From: Ottowia beijingensis
GTDB taxonomy: Bacteria > Pseudomonadota > Gammaproteobacteria > Burkholderiales > Burkholderiaceae_C
Direction: 5' to 3'
Length of the DNA: 64,000 nt
Assembly (NCBI RefSeq): GCF_013423955.1
Contig: NZ_JACCKX010000001.1
Span: 930,001-994,000 of the forward strand
Position 1 is the first letter of the stretch. Each line of letters begins with the position of its first letter. Below are positions 8,710 through 18,184 of the stretch, piece after piece. Below the pieces are notes generated by a model. It searched no databases, was not told the origin of the DNA, and was given only the letters and a program-made list of their open reading frames with translations. A program made the translations under genes and the position numbers.

Positions 8710-10167
8710 ATGGACGAGCTGCCGCGGCTGCTGATCGCCGGCCACCCCTGGACCTTCTGGCTCGGCTGGACCTGGACCCTCTCCAGCGTCGTCCTCACCA
8801 CCTGGATCATCCTGCAGCGCAAATCGCCCGTGTCCACGCTGGCGTGGATCATGGTGCTGAACCTGATGCCGGTGGTCGGGCTGGTGGTGTACGCCTACTT
8901 CGGCCCGCAGCGCATCAAGCGCCAGCGCCTCAAGCGCTGGCACAAGAAGGCCGCGCTGATGTCGAAGGAAGACCTGAGCGCGCTGCGCGCCGAGCACACG
9001 CATGCGCCGCTGTGGGCGCAGCAGCACGCGCAGCTGATCGACGCCGCCTGCGGCCTGCCGATGTCGAGCGCGCAAAGCGTCGACATCCTGCCCAGCGGCG
9101 GCGCCACGCTGGAGGCGCTGCTGCACGCCATCGACGGCGCGCGCGGCCACATCCACCTCGAGTACTACATCTTCGAGCCCGACGAAACCGGCACCCGCCT
9201 GCTGCGCGCGCTGGCTGCCAAGGCGCGCCAGGGCGTGAAGGTGCGCCTGCTGGTCGATGCCATCGGCTCGCCCAAGCTGCTGTCGCGCCGGCACCGCGCG
9301 CGGCTGAATGAATACCGCGACGCCGGCGGCGAGTTCGCCGTGTTCCACCCCACGCGGCTGGACCGCCTGCGCCCGCTGGTCAACCTGCGCACGCACCGCA
9401 AGATCGTGGTGGTGGACGGGCGCACCGGCTTCGTCGGCGGCATCAACGTCAACGACGACGGCAACGAGCAGGTGCGCCCCGACCGCGCCTACCGCGACAC
9501 GCATTTGCTGATCCGCGGCGGCGCGGTGCGCTGGCTGCAGTACGTGTTCCTCAAGGACTGGCACTACGCCGAAGGCCCGCCGCCCGCGCCCGACGAAGAC
9601 CTGCTGCCCGCCCAGGCGCCCGGCCTGGTGCCGGTGCAGATCGTCACCTCGGGTCCTGATTCAGACATGGAGGCCATCCACCGCGCCATGATCGACGCGC
9701 TGAACCTGGCGCGCGAGCGCGTGTGGCTGGCCACGCCCTACTTCGTGCCCACCGAATCGGCGCTGACGGCGCTGACCAACGCGGCGCTGCGCGGCGTGCA
9801 GGTCAAGCTGATCGTGCCGGAGATGAGCGATTCGCGCATCGTCACCGCCGCCGCGCGCTCGTACTTCAAGGAGTTGCAGGACGCTGGCGTGCTGGTGTTC
9901 GAATACCGCGGCCGCATGTTCCACGCCAAGACGCTGCTGGTGGACCAGCTGTACGGCATGGTCGGCAGCGCCAACTTCGACAACCGCAGCTTCCGGCTCA
10001 ACTTCGAGGTGATGGCGGTGGTGATCGAGCGCGACTTCAACCAGCGACTGGCCGCCATGTTCGACGACGACCTGTCGCAATGCAAGCTGGTGCCGGCAGG
10101 CCGCCAGTCGCCGCCGCACCAGCGGCTGTTCGAGGCGGTGGCGCGGCTGGGTTCGCCCTTGCTGTAG
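8710..10167 (+). CDS. cls: Cardiolipin synthase
   Basis: Condenses two phosphatidylglycerols, or a related pair, into cardiolipin at the inner membrane. Two N-terminal transmembrane helices (WTWTLSSVVLTTWIIL and LAWIMVLNLMPVVGLVVYAYF) precede two phospholipase-D domains. The HKD motifs are HRKIVVVDG (with GFVGGINVND after it) and HAKTLLVD (with MVGSANFDNRS after it). At 485 residues it is typical of ClsA. The start at ATG 8710 lies 5 bp after yffB. The stop falls inside a large hairpin (10164-10249) that may terminate transcription. Confidence 0.92.
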   Translation: MDELPRLLIAGHPWTFWLGWTWTLSSVVLTTWIILQRKSPVSTLAWIMVLNLMPVVGLVVYAYFGPQRIKRQRLKRWHKKAALMSKEDLSALRAEHTHAPLWAQQHAQLIDAACGLPMSSAQSVDILPSGGATLEALLHAIDGARGHIHLEYYIFEPDETGTRLLRALAAKARQGVKVRLLVDAIGSPKLLSRRHRARLNEYRDAGGEFAVFHPTRLDRLRPLVNLRTHRKIVVVDGRTGFVGGINVNDDGNEQVRPDRAYRDTHLLIRGGAVRWLQYVFLKDWHYAEGPPPAPDEDLLPAQAPGLVPVQIVTSGPDSDMEAIHRAMIDALNLARERVWLATPYFVPTESALTALTNAALRGVQVKLIVPEMSDSRIVTAAARSYFKELQDAGVLVFEYRGRMFHAKTLLVDQLYGMVGSANFDNRSFRLNFEVMAVVIERDFNQRLAAMFDDDLSQCKLVPAGRQSPPHQRLFEAVARLGSPLL

Positions 10168-10249
10168 GGTGGAACCGCGCCAGCGATTCCGCCGCAGGGT
10201 CATGACCGATACGCAGATGGCGGAATCTCCTGCGGAGGTTCCGCCCTAC
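10164..10249. repeat. Nested hairpin overlapping the cls stop codon
   Basis: GTAGGGTGGAACC (10164-10176) pairs with GGTTCCGCCCTAC near 10237-10249, and ATTCCGCC (10186-10193) pairs with GGCGGAAT (10219-10226). This gives a two-step cruciform of about 86 nt. It lacks a clean T-tract, so it may be a REP-like mRNA stabiliser rather than a simple terminator. Confidence 0.6.
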
Positions 10250-10489
10250 TGAACTGAATGCCGGTGGGGGACGTCTTAAATTTTTGGATGTCAAAAAATG
10301 GCTCCAGTGCCCGATTAACAGGCGCAAGCAGCTATTTTTACATACCGCATATTGGCGCCAAATGGCTATCGCCTGTTTGGCCTTCCGCGGGCCGTGGCCC
10401 ACCAGGCCAGACCGTGCTGAAAGCCACCCCGGCGCCGCCGCCGCGCCACGCGCTGCCTACAATCGTTTCGATCAATCAAGGAGACACCC
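10250..10489. other. gabD upstream region with a half repeat
   Basis: Non-coding. It holds an AT-rich stretch (10270-10300) and a half copy of the AGCTGCTTGCGC family (GGCGCAAGCAGCTA near 10320). An AAGGAGA Shine-Dalgarno ends 7 bp before the gabD ATG at 10490. Confidence 0.5.
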
Positions 10490-11961
10490 ATGGACGCCGC
10501 CGCCAGCCCCTCGCGCTGCTGAAAGACCCCACCCTGCTGAAGACCGACGGCCTGATCGACGGCCAATGGGTCAAGGGCAAGGCACGCTTCGACGTCATCG
10601 ACCCGGCCACCGGCTCAAAATTAGCCGACGTGGCCGACCTGGGGCCGAAGGAAACCAAAGCCGCCATCACCGCCGCCAACGCCGCCTGGCCCGCCTGGCG
10701 CGCCCTCACCGCCAAGCAGCGCCACGCCATCCTGATGAAGTGGTTCCAGCTGCTGATGGCCAACCAGGACGACCTGGGCCGCATCATGACGGCCGAGCAG
10801 GGCAAGCCCCTGCCCGAGGCCAAGGGCGAAGTGGCCTACGGCGCCAGCTTCGTCGAGTGGTTTGCCGAAGAGGCCAAACGCGCCCATGGCGAAACCCTGC
10901 AGACCTCCGACCCCACCAAGCGCCTGGCCGTGCTGCGCCAGCCGATCGGCGTGTGCGCCGCCATCACGCCGTGGAACTTCCCGCTGGCCATGATCACGCG
11001 CAAGGTGGCCCCGGCGCTGGCCGCCGGCTGCCCGGTGGTCATCAAGCCGGCCGAGCTGACGCCGCTGACCGCGCTGGCCGCGGCCGAACTGGCGGTGCGC
11101 GCGGGCGTGCCGGCGGGCGTGATCAACGTCATCATCGGCACCGACGCGCCGGCCATCGGCAAGGTGCTGTGCGATAGCGACACGGTGCGCCACCTGTCCT
11201 TCACCGGCAGCACCGAGGTCGGCCGCATCCTGATGGCGCAGTGCGCGCCCACGGTGAAGAAGTTGGCGCTGGAACTGGGCGGCAACGCACCCTTCATCGT
11301 CTTCGACGATGCCGACATCGACGCCGCCGTCGAAGGCGCCATCGCCAGCAAGTACCGCAACGCCGGCCAGACTTGCGTGTGCGCCAACCGCCTGTACGCG
11401 CAGGACGGCGTCTACGACAAGTTCGTCAAGAAGCTGGCCGCCAAGGTGGCGAAGATGAAGGTCGGCAACGGTTTCGACGAAGGCGTGACCATCGGCCCGC
11501 TGATCGAGGACGCGGCCGTGAAGAAAGTGGGCAAGCACGTGGCCGACGCCGTCAAGAAAGGCGGCAAGGTGCTGACCGGCGGCGAGAAGCTGAAGGGCCA
11601 GTTCTTCCAGCCCACCGTGATTGCCAACGCCACGGCCGACATGCTGGTGGCGACCGAAGAAACCTTCGGCCCGCTGGCGCCGGTGTTCCGCTTCAAGACC
11701 GAGCAGGAAGCCATCGACGCCGCCAACGCCACCATCTTCGGCCTGGCCAGCTACTTCTACGCCCGCGACATCGGCCGCATCACGCGCGTGAGCGAGGCGC
11801 TGGAATACGGCATCGTCGGCATCAACACCGGCATCATCTCGGTCGAGCAGGCGCCCTTCGGCGGCGTCAAGCAGTCCGGGCTGGGCCGCGAGGGCTCCAG
11901 CCACGGCCTGGACGAATACCTGGAGATGAAGTACCTGTGCATCGGCGACATCCACAAGTGA
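10490..11961 (+). CDS. gabD: Succinate-semialdehyde dehydrogenase (NAD(P)+) (one frameshift)
   Basis: Oxidises succinate semialdehyde to succinate. The aldehyde dehydrogenase fold is complete: TPWNFPLAM (cofactor site), FTGSTEVGR, catalytic Glu in LALELGGNAPF and catalytic Cys in NAGQTCVCANR. The double-Cys C-V-C pattern is typical of GabD. The ATG at 10490 has a strong AAGGAGA site. The frame is lost after 10 codons at the CCCC run 10507-10510; one more C reads MDAAASPLALLKDPTLLK and joins the long frame. The corrected length is 490 residues. The substrate is inferred from the family branch. Confidence 0.88.
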
Positions 11962-13559
11962 CGCGGCACACGCGCCGCTGGGCCGCCTGCGGCCTGCTGG
12001 CGCTGGCCGCGCCCTGGGCGCAGGCCGCGCTGTGGCTCGACGACGCCGGCCACCCGCGCGCCGCCGCGCGCGAAGCCGTGCAATGGCTGACCAGCGCCGA
12101 GCAGCAAGGCCTGCGCCCCGCCGACTACGACGCGCAGCAGCTCGTCCGCGCTGGCCGAGGCCGAGCGCCACGCCCTGCCGCCCGGCGCCGCCACGCAGCT
12201 GGACGAGCGCCTGACGCGCCACGTGCTCGACTACCTGGGCGACCTGCGCCATGGCCGGGCCGACCCGGCGCGCGTGCAGGCGCGCTACGACAGCGCCACC
12301 GCCCCCGCGCCCGACCTGGCCGCCAGCCTGCGCGACGCCCTGGCGCGCGGCCAGGTGCACGACGCCCAGCGCGCCGCCCTGCCCCCTGGCCGCAGTACGC
12401 CGAGTTGCAGCAGGCGCTGGCGCACTACCGCGGCTTGGGTGACCACCCCGCCTGGCAAGCCCGGCTGCCCGCCCTGCCCGGCGGCAAGCTGCAGCCCGGC
12501 CAGCGCTGGGCCGGCCTGCCCGTGCTGGCGGAACGCCTGCAGGCGCTGAGCGATCTGCCCGCCGGCAGCGCGGTAGCCGACACCTACGACGCGACACTGC
12601 AGGACGCCGTGCGCGCCTTCCAGCGCCGCCATGCGCTGGCCGACGACGGCGTGGTCGGCAAGGCCACGCTCGACGCGCTGGCCGTGCCGCCCGCCGCGCG
12701 CGCGCGCCAGATCGCCCTGGCCATGGAGCGCCTGCGCCTGACGCCGCTGCCCGAGGCGCTGCGCTTCGTCAGCGTCAACGTGCCCGAGTTCATGCTGCGC
12801 GCGCAGCGCCACGAGGCCGGCAGCGTGCGCGAAGACCTGAAGATGCGCGTCATCGTCGGCAAGGCGCTCGACACACGCACGCCGCTGTTCGACGAGGACA
12901 TGCTGTGGATCGAGTTCAGCCCGTACTGGAACATCCCCGCCTCCATCGCCCGCAAGGAGACGGTGCCCAAGATCCGCGCCAACCCCGGCTACCTGGCCTC
13001 GCAGGGCATGGAGTTCGTCGGCGCGGGCGGCGTGTCGACGGCCGTCACGCCCGAGAACCTGGCCGCCGTGCTGGCCGGCCAGCAGCGCATCCGCCAGCGG
13101 CCGGGGCCGAAGAACGCGCTGGGCGACATCAAGTTCATGCTGCCCAACAACCAGAACATCTACCTGCACCACACGCCGTCCACGGGTCTCTTCAACCGCA
13201 CGCGGCGCGACTTCAGCCACGGCTGCGTGCGCATCGAGGAGCCGGTGGCGCTGGCCCTGTGGGTGCTGCACGGCCAGCCCGAATGGACCGAGGAGCGCAT
13301 TCGCCAGTCCATGGGCCTGCCGCGCCCGGTCATCGCCCGCCTGGCCGAGCCCGTGCCCGTGCTGCTGACCTACCAGACCGCCGTGGTCGACGACGGCTTG
13401 CTGCGCTTCGTGCCCGACCTGTACGGGCAGGACGCGCTGCTGGAGCAGGCGCTGAAGCAGCCGCGCCCGCAGCGCTTGGCCTCGGTCAAAACAACGCCCA
13501 CCGCGCCGCCCCCGTTACACACTCGCGCTGGCGCTGCGGAGTCGATAGCGGCAGAATAA
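11958..13559 (+). CDS. L,D-transpeptidase, YcbB/LdtD-like (two frameshifts)
   Basis: A periplasmic enzyme making 3-3 crosslinks in peptidoglycan. The GTG start overlaps the gabD stop (GTGA), followed by a signal peptide (ACGLLALAAPWAQA). A peptidoglycan-binding helix bundle (LQDAVRAFQRRHALADDGVVGKAT) precedes the YkuD catalytic domain, with HTPSTG and SHGCVRIE carrying the active-site His and Cys. Between 12139 and 12384 the protein reads in another frame (DERLTRHVLDYLGDLRHG...). Entry is near 12139-12150, and exit is at the CCCCC run near 12380-12384. Corrected, it is about 534 residues, right for this family. Confidence 0.85.
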   Translation: MTRHTRRWAACGLLALAAPWAQAALWLDDAGHPRAAAREAVQWLTSAEQQGLRPADYDAQQLVRAGRGRAPRPAARRRHAAGRAPDAPRARLPGRPAPWPGRPGARAGALRQRHRPRARPGRQPARRPGARPGARRPARRPAPWPQYAELQQALAHYRGLGDHPAWQARLPALPGGKLQPGQRWAGLPVLAERLQALSDLPAGSAVADTYDATLQDAVRAFQRRHALADDGVVGKATLDALAVPPAARARQIALAMERLRLTPLPEALRFVSVNVPEFMLRAQRHEAGSVREDLKMRVIVGKALDTRTPLFDEDMLWIEFSPYWNIPASIARKETVPKIRANPGYLASQGMEFVGAGGVSTAVTPENLAAVLAGQQRIRQRPGPKNALGDIKFMLPNNQNIYLHHTPSTGLFNRTRRDFSHGCVRIEEPVALALWVLHGQPEWTEERIRQSMGLPRPVIARLAEPVPVLLTYQTAVVDDGLLRFVPDLYGQDALLEQALKQPRPQRLASVKTTPTAPPPLHTRAGAAESIAAE

Positions 13560-13605
13560 CCCGCTGTCCGGCGCGCCCCGCGCCCTGTCAATCGGTTTGC
13601 CCTTC

Positions 13606-14172
13606 ATGAACAGTCCCCATCGCCGCCAGTTTCTCGGCCGCAGCCTGGGCGTGGCCCAGGTGGCCGTGGCCAGCGTGCTGCTGCCCGGTGCCGCCCGCGC
13701 CTTCGCGCCCGCCACCTCCGCCGACGCGCGCCGCCTGTCGTTCAACCACCTGCACACGCGCGAGCGCACGGCGCTGGTCTACGCCGTCGGCAGCGACTTC
13801 CTGCCGCCCGCGCTGACGCACCTGAACCACTTCCTGCGCGACCACTACACCGGCGAAGTCGGCCAGATGGACCCCGAGCTTTACAACGTGCTGCACCGCG
13901 TGCGCCGCGAGCTGGGCACCGACCTGCCGTTCCACGTCATCTCCGGCTACCGCAGCCCGGCCACCAACGAAACCCTGCGCACCACGCGCGGCGGCGGCGT
14001 GGCCCGGCGCAGCCTGCACATGGACGGCAAGGCCATCGACGTGCGCCTGCCCGGCGTGGCCCTGGCCGACCTGCGCGACGCCGCCATCGCCCTGAAGGCC
14101 GGCGGCGTGGGCTTCTACCCGCGCGAGGACTTCGTGCACATCGACACGGGGCGCGTGCGCAGCTGGGGTTGA
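13606..14172 (+). CDS. Murein endopeptidase, MepK/YcbK-like (DUF882)
   Basis: Zinc peptidase of the M15 type that in E. coli cleaves 3-3 crosslinks. The twin-arginine-like signal RRQFLGRS with a hydrophobic core ends at AARA. The catalytic part shows ISGYRSPATNETL, then SLHMDGKAIDVR (metal His and Asp) and VHIDTGRVRSWG (third metal ligand). It is 188 residues from ATG 13606; a TTG three codons upstream is a weaker choice. It follows directly after an L,D-transpeptidase, a sensible pairing of an enzyme that makes and an enzyme that cuts the same bond. Confidence 0.85.
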   Translation: MNSPHRRQFLGRSLGVAQVAVASVLLPGAARAFAPATSADARRLSFNHLHTRERTALVYAVGSDFLPPALTHLNHFLRDHYTGEVGQMDPELYNVLHRVRRELGTDLPFHVISGYRSPATNETLRTTRGGGVARRSLHMDGKAIDVRLPGVALADLRDAAIALKAGGVGFYPREDFVHIDTGRVRSWG

Positions 14173-14206
14173 GCCGCTTGACCGGCTGCGGTCAATACGT
14201 CAATTC

Positions 14207-14444
14207 AACCTAGAAACGGCAGTTGGATGCGCCCGAGCGTGCCGTGATGGGCGCGTCAGGCAAGGCGTGAGGACGCGGCAGGCCCGTGCCTGCGAGGACG
14301 AGCAACGCCGCATGGCGCGACCAGCGCGGTGCGATCGGGTGCATAGCGCGCTCACCCAACAGGTGAACGCGACCGAAGCCGTGAAAGTCAGCATTCATGC
14401 GGGTTGCCCAAGGATAGCGAGCGGTCAACTGCCGTTTCTAGGTT
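14207..14444. mobile_element. MITE-like element with 19-bp perfect terminal inverted repeats
   Basis: AACCTAGAAACGGCAGTTG at 14207-14225 is repeated in perfect inverted orientation at 14426-14444. The 238-bp interior has no credible gene. Size, perfect terminal repeats and lack of coding capacity fit a miniature inverted-repeat element moved by a transposase elsewhere in the genome. It lies between mepK and the addA 3' end. Confidence 0.75.
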
Positions 14445-14445
14445 C

Positions 14446-14508
14446 AAGGGAGTATGTGTCTTTGGCGCCCGTCAGACGGGCGCTGGCGGTGACCCTATGG
14501 GGAGTATC
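14446..14508. repeat. GGGAGTAT-flanked hairpin element, copy 1
   Basis: GGGAGTATG, then the stem GCGCCCG/CGGGCGC around the loop TCAGA, then TATGGGGAGTATC. The same layout occurs at 34784-34847 with the loop CCAGA. It abuts the MITE-like element directly and is followed within 20 bp by a REP sequence. Confidence 0.7.
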
Positions 14509-14523
14509 CAACTCCCCATGCCT

Positions 14524-14547
14524 GTGGGAGCGGGCTTGCCCGCGATG
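14524..14547. repeat. REP-like palindrome
   Basis: GTGGGAGCGGGCTTGCCCGC followed by GATG, with core stem GCGGGC/GCCCGC. This matches the well-known REP consensus of Pseudomonas species. A related pair lies at 34882-34939. Confidence 0.7.
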
Positions 14548-14682
14548 ACCACCTGCAGCTTCATCACCGCCCCTGCGCGCACCAGCCCGCTCGCCCACCC
14601 GGGCCGAACCGGCTGATCCAACGAAGTCGGCACGCAGCCGATCCGCGCCGCGCCGCCGCACCCACTTCGCTTCCGCGGCCCT

Positions 14683-17600
14683 TCAAACCCGCGTCACCCG
14701 CCCATCCGCACTCAGGAACGCTGCCTGCACCTCGGCGCCCGGGTACAGCCGCGCCACCGCCGCGCGGTACTGCGCCAGCTGCGCCTGCAGCAGCGGGTCG
14801 TCCTCGGGCCGCGTGGCGCTCTTGTAATCCAGCACCCACCACGCCTCGCCGCCGTGCGGCCCGGCGCGGCGGCGCACCAGGCGGTCGATGCGCAGGCGCT
14901 GGCCCTGGTGCGTCAGTTCCACTTCGTCGAAGGCCTCCAGCACCTCGTCGGCGCGCCAGGCCCAGGCGGCTTCGCCGGTGTGGATGGCACGGGCCAGTGC
15001 CTCGGCGCGCGCGGCCTGCGCGTTGGTGACGGCAAAGCGGCGCACGGCCTGCGCCACGCGCTCGGCGTGCCAGCCGGTGGGGGTGTCGGCCGCGTGCTCC
15101 AGCAGCCAGTGCATGGCTTCGCCGAGGCGCGAGGCGTCGGTGGGCGCCGCGGGATCGGCTTCGATCACTATGCTTTCAGGAGCTGCTTGCGCTGATCCAG
15201 CAAGCGCTGAAGGCAGATTCAGCATGAAGAACGTGGTGGCAGCTTGCGCCGTCCCAGCCAGCGGCGCAGGTGCCGGTTCGATCGGCTCGGCCAGCGGCGC
15301 CAGGCGCTGCCACCAGCTGGACGCCGGCTGGCGGTAGGGTGTGACGCCGGACAGCACCAGCCGGTGGCGGGCGCGGGTCATGGCCACGTAGAGCGCGTTC
15401 AGCTCCTCGCGCGCGCGGGCGTCGGCCTCCTGCTGGGCCAGGTCGTGCAGGCTGGGCGGGGCCGCCTTGTCGCTGGTGAGGAAGGCCAGGCGCGTGGGCA
15501 CGCGGGCTTGGCCGGGCCAGTCGATCAGCACCGCCGGGCCGTTGGCGCGGCCTTCGGGCGCGGCGGCGCTGTGCAGCAGCAGCACGGTGTCGGCCTCCAG
15601 CCCCTTGGCGCCGTGCACGGTGAGCAGGCGCACGGCGTTCTGCACCGCCGGGCGCGGCGCGGCCAGCGACTGGCGGCGCAGCGCGCGCAGCCACTGGTAG
15701 GCCGTCAGAAAGCGCCCGCCCTGCACCTGCAGCGCGGCGGCCAGCAGCGCGCGCAGATCGGCCAGCGTGGCGGCGCGCTCGGGCGGCGGCGCGGCGGCGG
15801 CAAAGCGGGCCAGGGCATCGCGGTGGTCGAAGATGGCCTGCAGCGCGTCGTGCGGAGGCAGGCTGAGCAGCCAAGCCTGGTACAGCATCAAATCGGCGTG
15901 CAGCGCTTGTGCATCCTGCGCGAGCAGCTCTGTTTTTGGTAGTGCGTCGAGCCAGGACGGGCGGGCAGAGCGCGCAGGTTGCGCTGCTGGCCCCTCACCC
16001 CCACCCTCTCCCCAGAGGGGCGAGGGAGGTTCCTCGCGTGCGGCACGCACGGTGAGGGCAATGCGCACCAGATCCTCGTCCGACAGGTTGAACAGCGGCG
16101 AGCGCAGCGCGTGTGCCAGCGACAGGTCGTGCCCCGGCGACACCAGCGCGTCGACCAGCGCCAGCACGTCGCGCACGGCGGGCAGCTGGCCCAGCACGCG
16201 GTCTTCGGGCTGCTCGCAGGCGATGCCCAGCGCCCGCAGTTCTTCGTGCAGCACGCTGAGCGGCGCGCGCTTGCGCGCCAGCACCATCAGCTCGCGCGCT
16301 GGCGTGCCGCTGGCCATTTGCGCCGCCAGCCAGTGCGCGGCCTGCTGGGCCTCCCGCGTCATCAGGGTCTCTTCCGGCAGTTCACGCGGCTCGGTCAGAC
16401 TGTCGCGCCAGGCAGGCAGGTCGCCGCTGTCCTGCACTTTCTCGGGCCGCTCGATCAGCGGCAGGGCGGCCAGCCCACCCGTGGCGGCGGGCGATTCGGT
16501 GGTGTGCGGGCGAAAACCGGCGTAGTCGCCCACGGTCTGCGCCTGGCCCATCACGGCGTTGACGGCGGCCAGCACGGCGGGGGCGTTGCGGCGCGTGTGG
16601 TCGCAGGCCAGCAGGTCGCCGCCCAGCCCCTCGGTGATGAACTGCTGCGCGGCGATGAACACCTGCGGCTCGGCGCGGCGGAAGCGGTAGATGCTCTGCT
16701 TGGGATCGCCGACGATGAACACGCTGGGCCCCTCGCCACCGCCGCCCGCCCCGGCATAGCTTTGCAGCCAGGCGTGCAGCGCCTGCCATTGCAGCGGGTT
16801 GGTGTCCTGGAACTCGTCGATCAGCAGGTGGCGCACGCGCGCATCCAGCCTCTGCTGCACCCAGCCGGAAAGCACGTCGTCGCTCAGCAGCGTGAGCGCG
16901 GCGCGCTCGATGTCGCCCATGTCGATCCAGCCGCGCTCTTGTTTCAGGAGCGAAAACTCATGGATCAGCGGGCGCGCGAGGCGCGTGAGGCGCTGGTGGT
17001 AGACGCGCGCCTGGTGCTGCTTCTGCGCCGCCAGCAGACGCTGCAATTCGGCTTCTGCCTCTTGCGCGGCCTCGAACTTCTCCAGGTGCTTGGTCAGGCG
17101 ATCCTCCGACGCCACGAAGCAGGCCTTGCGCAGCGCGGCCAAGCATTCGCCAGCATCGGCGAGCGCCAGCGCGTCGATGATGGCGGCGGCAGCCTTCTGC
17201 GGCGTCTTGGCCGATTCGGCGCCCAGCGCGCGGGCGCGCGCCTGCCAGCGGGCGATGGCGGCCTCGGCCAGCAACGCGTCGCAGGGCTGGTCGAAGCCGG
17301 CGAATTCGGCGTACACCTTGCCAGCCGGCGCCACGGCCTCCTCCACGTGCCCGGCGTCGTCGGCCAGCGTGAATTCGACCCGCTTGTCGAGCGCCGAGGC
17401 CAGCGCCTCGTGCGCGCGGGTGCGGCCGAGTTGCGCCACCAGCGCGGCGTAGTCGGCGCGCAGCCCGGCATCGGCCGCCACGCGCGGCAGCCAGCGGCGC
17501 CACAGCTCGGCGACGGCGTCGGTGGTGTCTTCCAGCAGTTCGTAGCTGGCCGGCAGGCCCAGGTCGGCCAGCGCCTGCAGCGGCGCGCTGCGCAACAGCG

Positions 17601-18034
17601 CGGCGAACCAGCTGTGGAAGGTGCGGATCTGCACCGGGCGGCCGTGGGCCAGCACGGATTGATATAGATTTTGTAGCTGCTCGCGCTGGTTGGAAGCCAC
17701 CTGCGGCTCGATTCCTCTTGAAACCAGTTCGGCATGCAGACGCTGCTGCCATTGCGCCGGTGTTTCGTCGCCGCGCGGGCGCGCGAAGTCGGCCAGCAAT
17801 TCCTGCAGCCGCTGGCGCATCTCGCCCGCCGCCTTCTTGGTGAAGGTGATGGCCAGGATCTCCTGCGGCTCGGCGCCGTCCAGCAGCGCGCGCAGGATGC
17901 GCGACACCAGCATCCAGGTCTTGCCCGCGCCGGCGCAGGCCTCCACCGCCACGTGGCGGCGCGGGTCGCAGGCGATGGCGTAGAAGGCGTCGCGCGAGCA
18001 GGGTGCCGTTGTGTTCGTAGGCGGGGGCGCTCAT
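14683..18034 (-). CDS. addA: AddA helicase-nuclease subunit (one frameshift)
   Basis: UvrD-type helicase and nuclease that, with AddB, resects double-strand breaks for recombination. The start is ATG 18034 (MSAPAYEHNGTLLAR). A frame slip at the GCGCG run near 17991-17996 (loss of two bases) separates this from AVEACAGAGKTWML, the Walker A motif. ITFTKKAAGEMRQR, LIDEFQDTNPLQW (motif II) and VHGAKGLEADTV follow. The C-terminus carries the nuclease motif WWVLDYKS. The corrected length is 1117 residues. The frame contains several embedded repeat fragments (15172-15215, about 15900-15945, 15991-16031, 17658-17700). addB is upstream on the same strand. Confidence 0.9.
15991..16031. repeat. Repeat fragment embedded in addA
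   Basis: CCCCTCACCCCCACCCTCTC followed by CCCAGAGGGGCGAGGG. This sequence type is a common intergenic repeat in GC-rich proteobacteria. Here it is read in frame as PPSPLWGEGGGEGP in a low-complexity loop of AddA between helicase motifs. Confidence 0.6.
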
Positions 18035-18054
18035 TGGACAGCCCCCGAAAACCG

Positions 18055-18164
18055 AACAGCCGGACGCAGAGGACGCAAAACTCGCAGAGGACGCAGAAGA
18101 AAGGCAATTTGGTTTTCGTTTTGCGTCCTCTGCGAAACCTTTGCGTCCTCTGCGTCCGGCTGTT
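18055..18164. repeat. GGACGCAGAGGACGC inverted repeat, copy 1
   Basis: A 25-nt perfect inverted repeat (AACAGCCGGACGCAGAGGAC plus CGCAAA at 18055-18079, mirrored at 18140-18164) with internal repeats of the same unit. It fills the gap between addB and addA, ending 20 bp before the addA start. In mRNA it would form a long hairpin. Related copies lie at 43493-43588 and 45945-46050. Confidence 0.8.
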
Positions 18165-18184
18165 GGGCTTGAAAGCGTCACTCA

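Noticed and set aside
10621..12597. Long minus-strand open frame opposite gabD (658 residues)
   Set aside because: Antisense shadow of gabD and the L,D-transpeptidase; low-complexity Arg/Gly/His-rich product.
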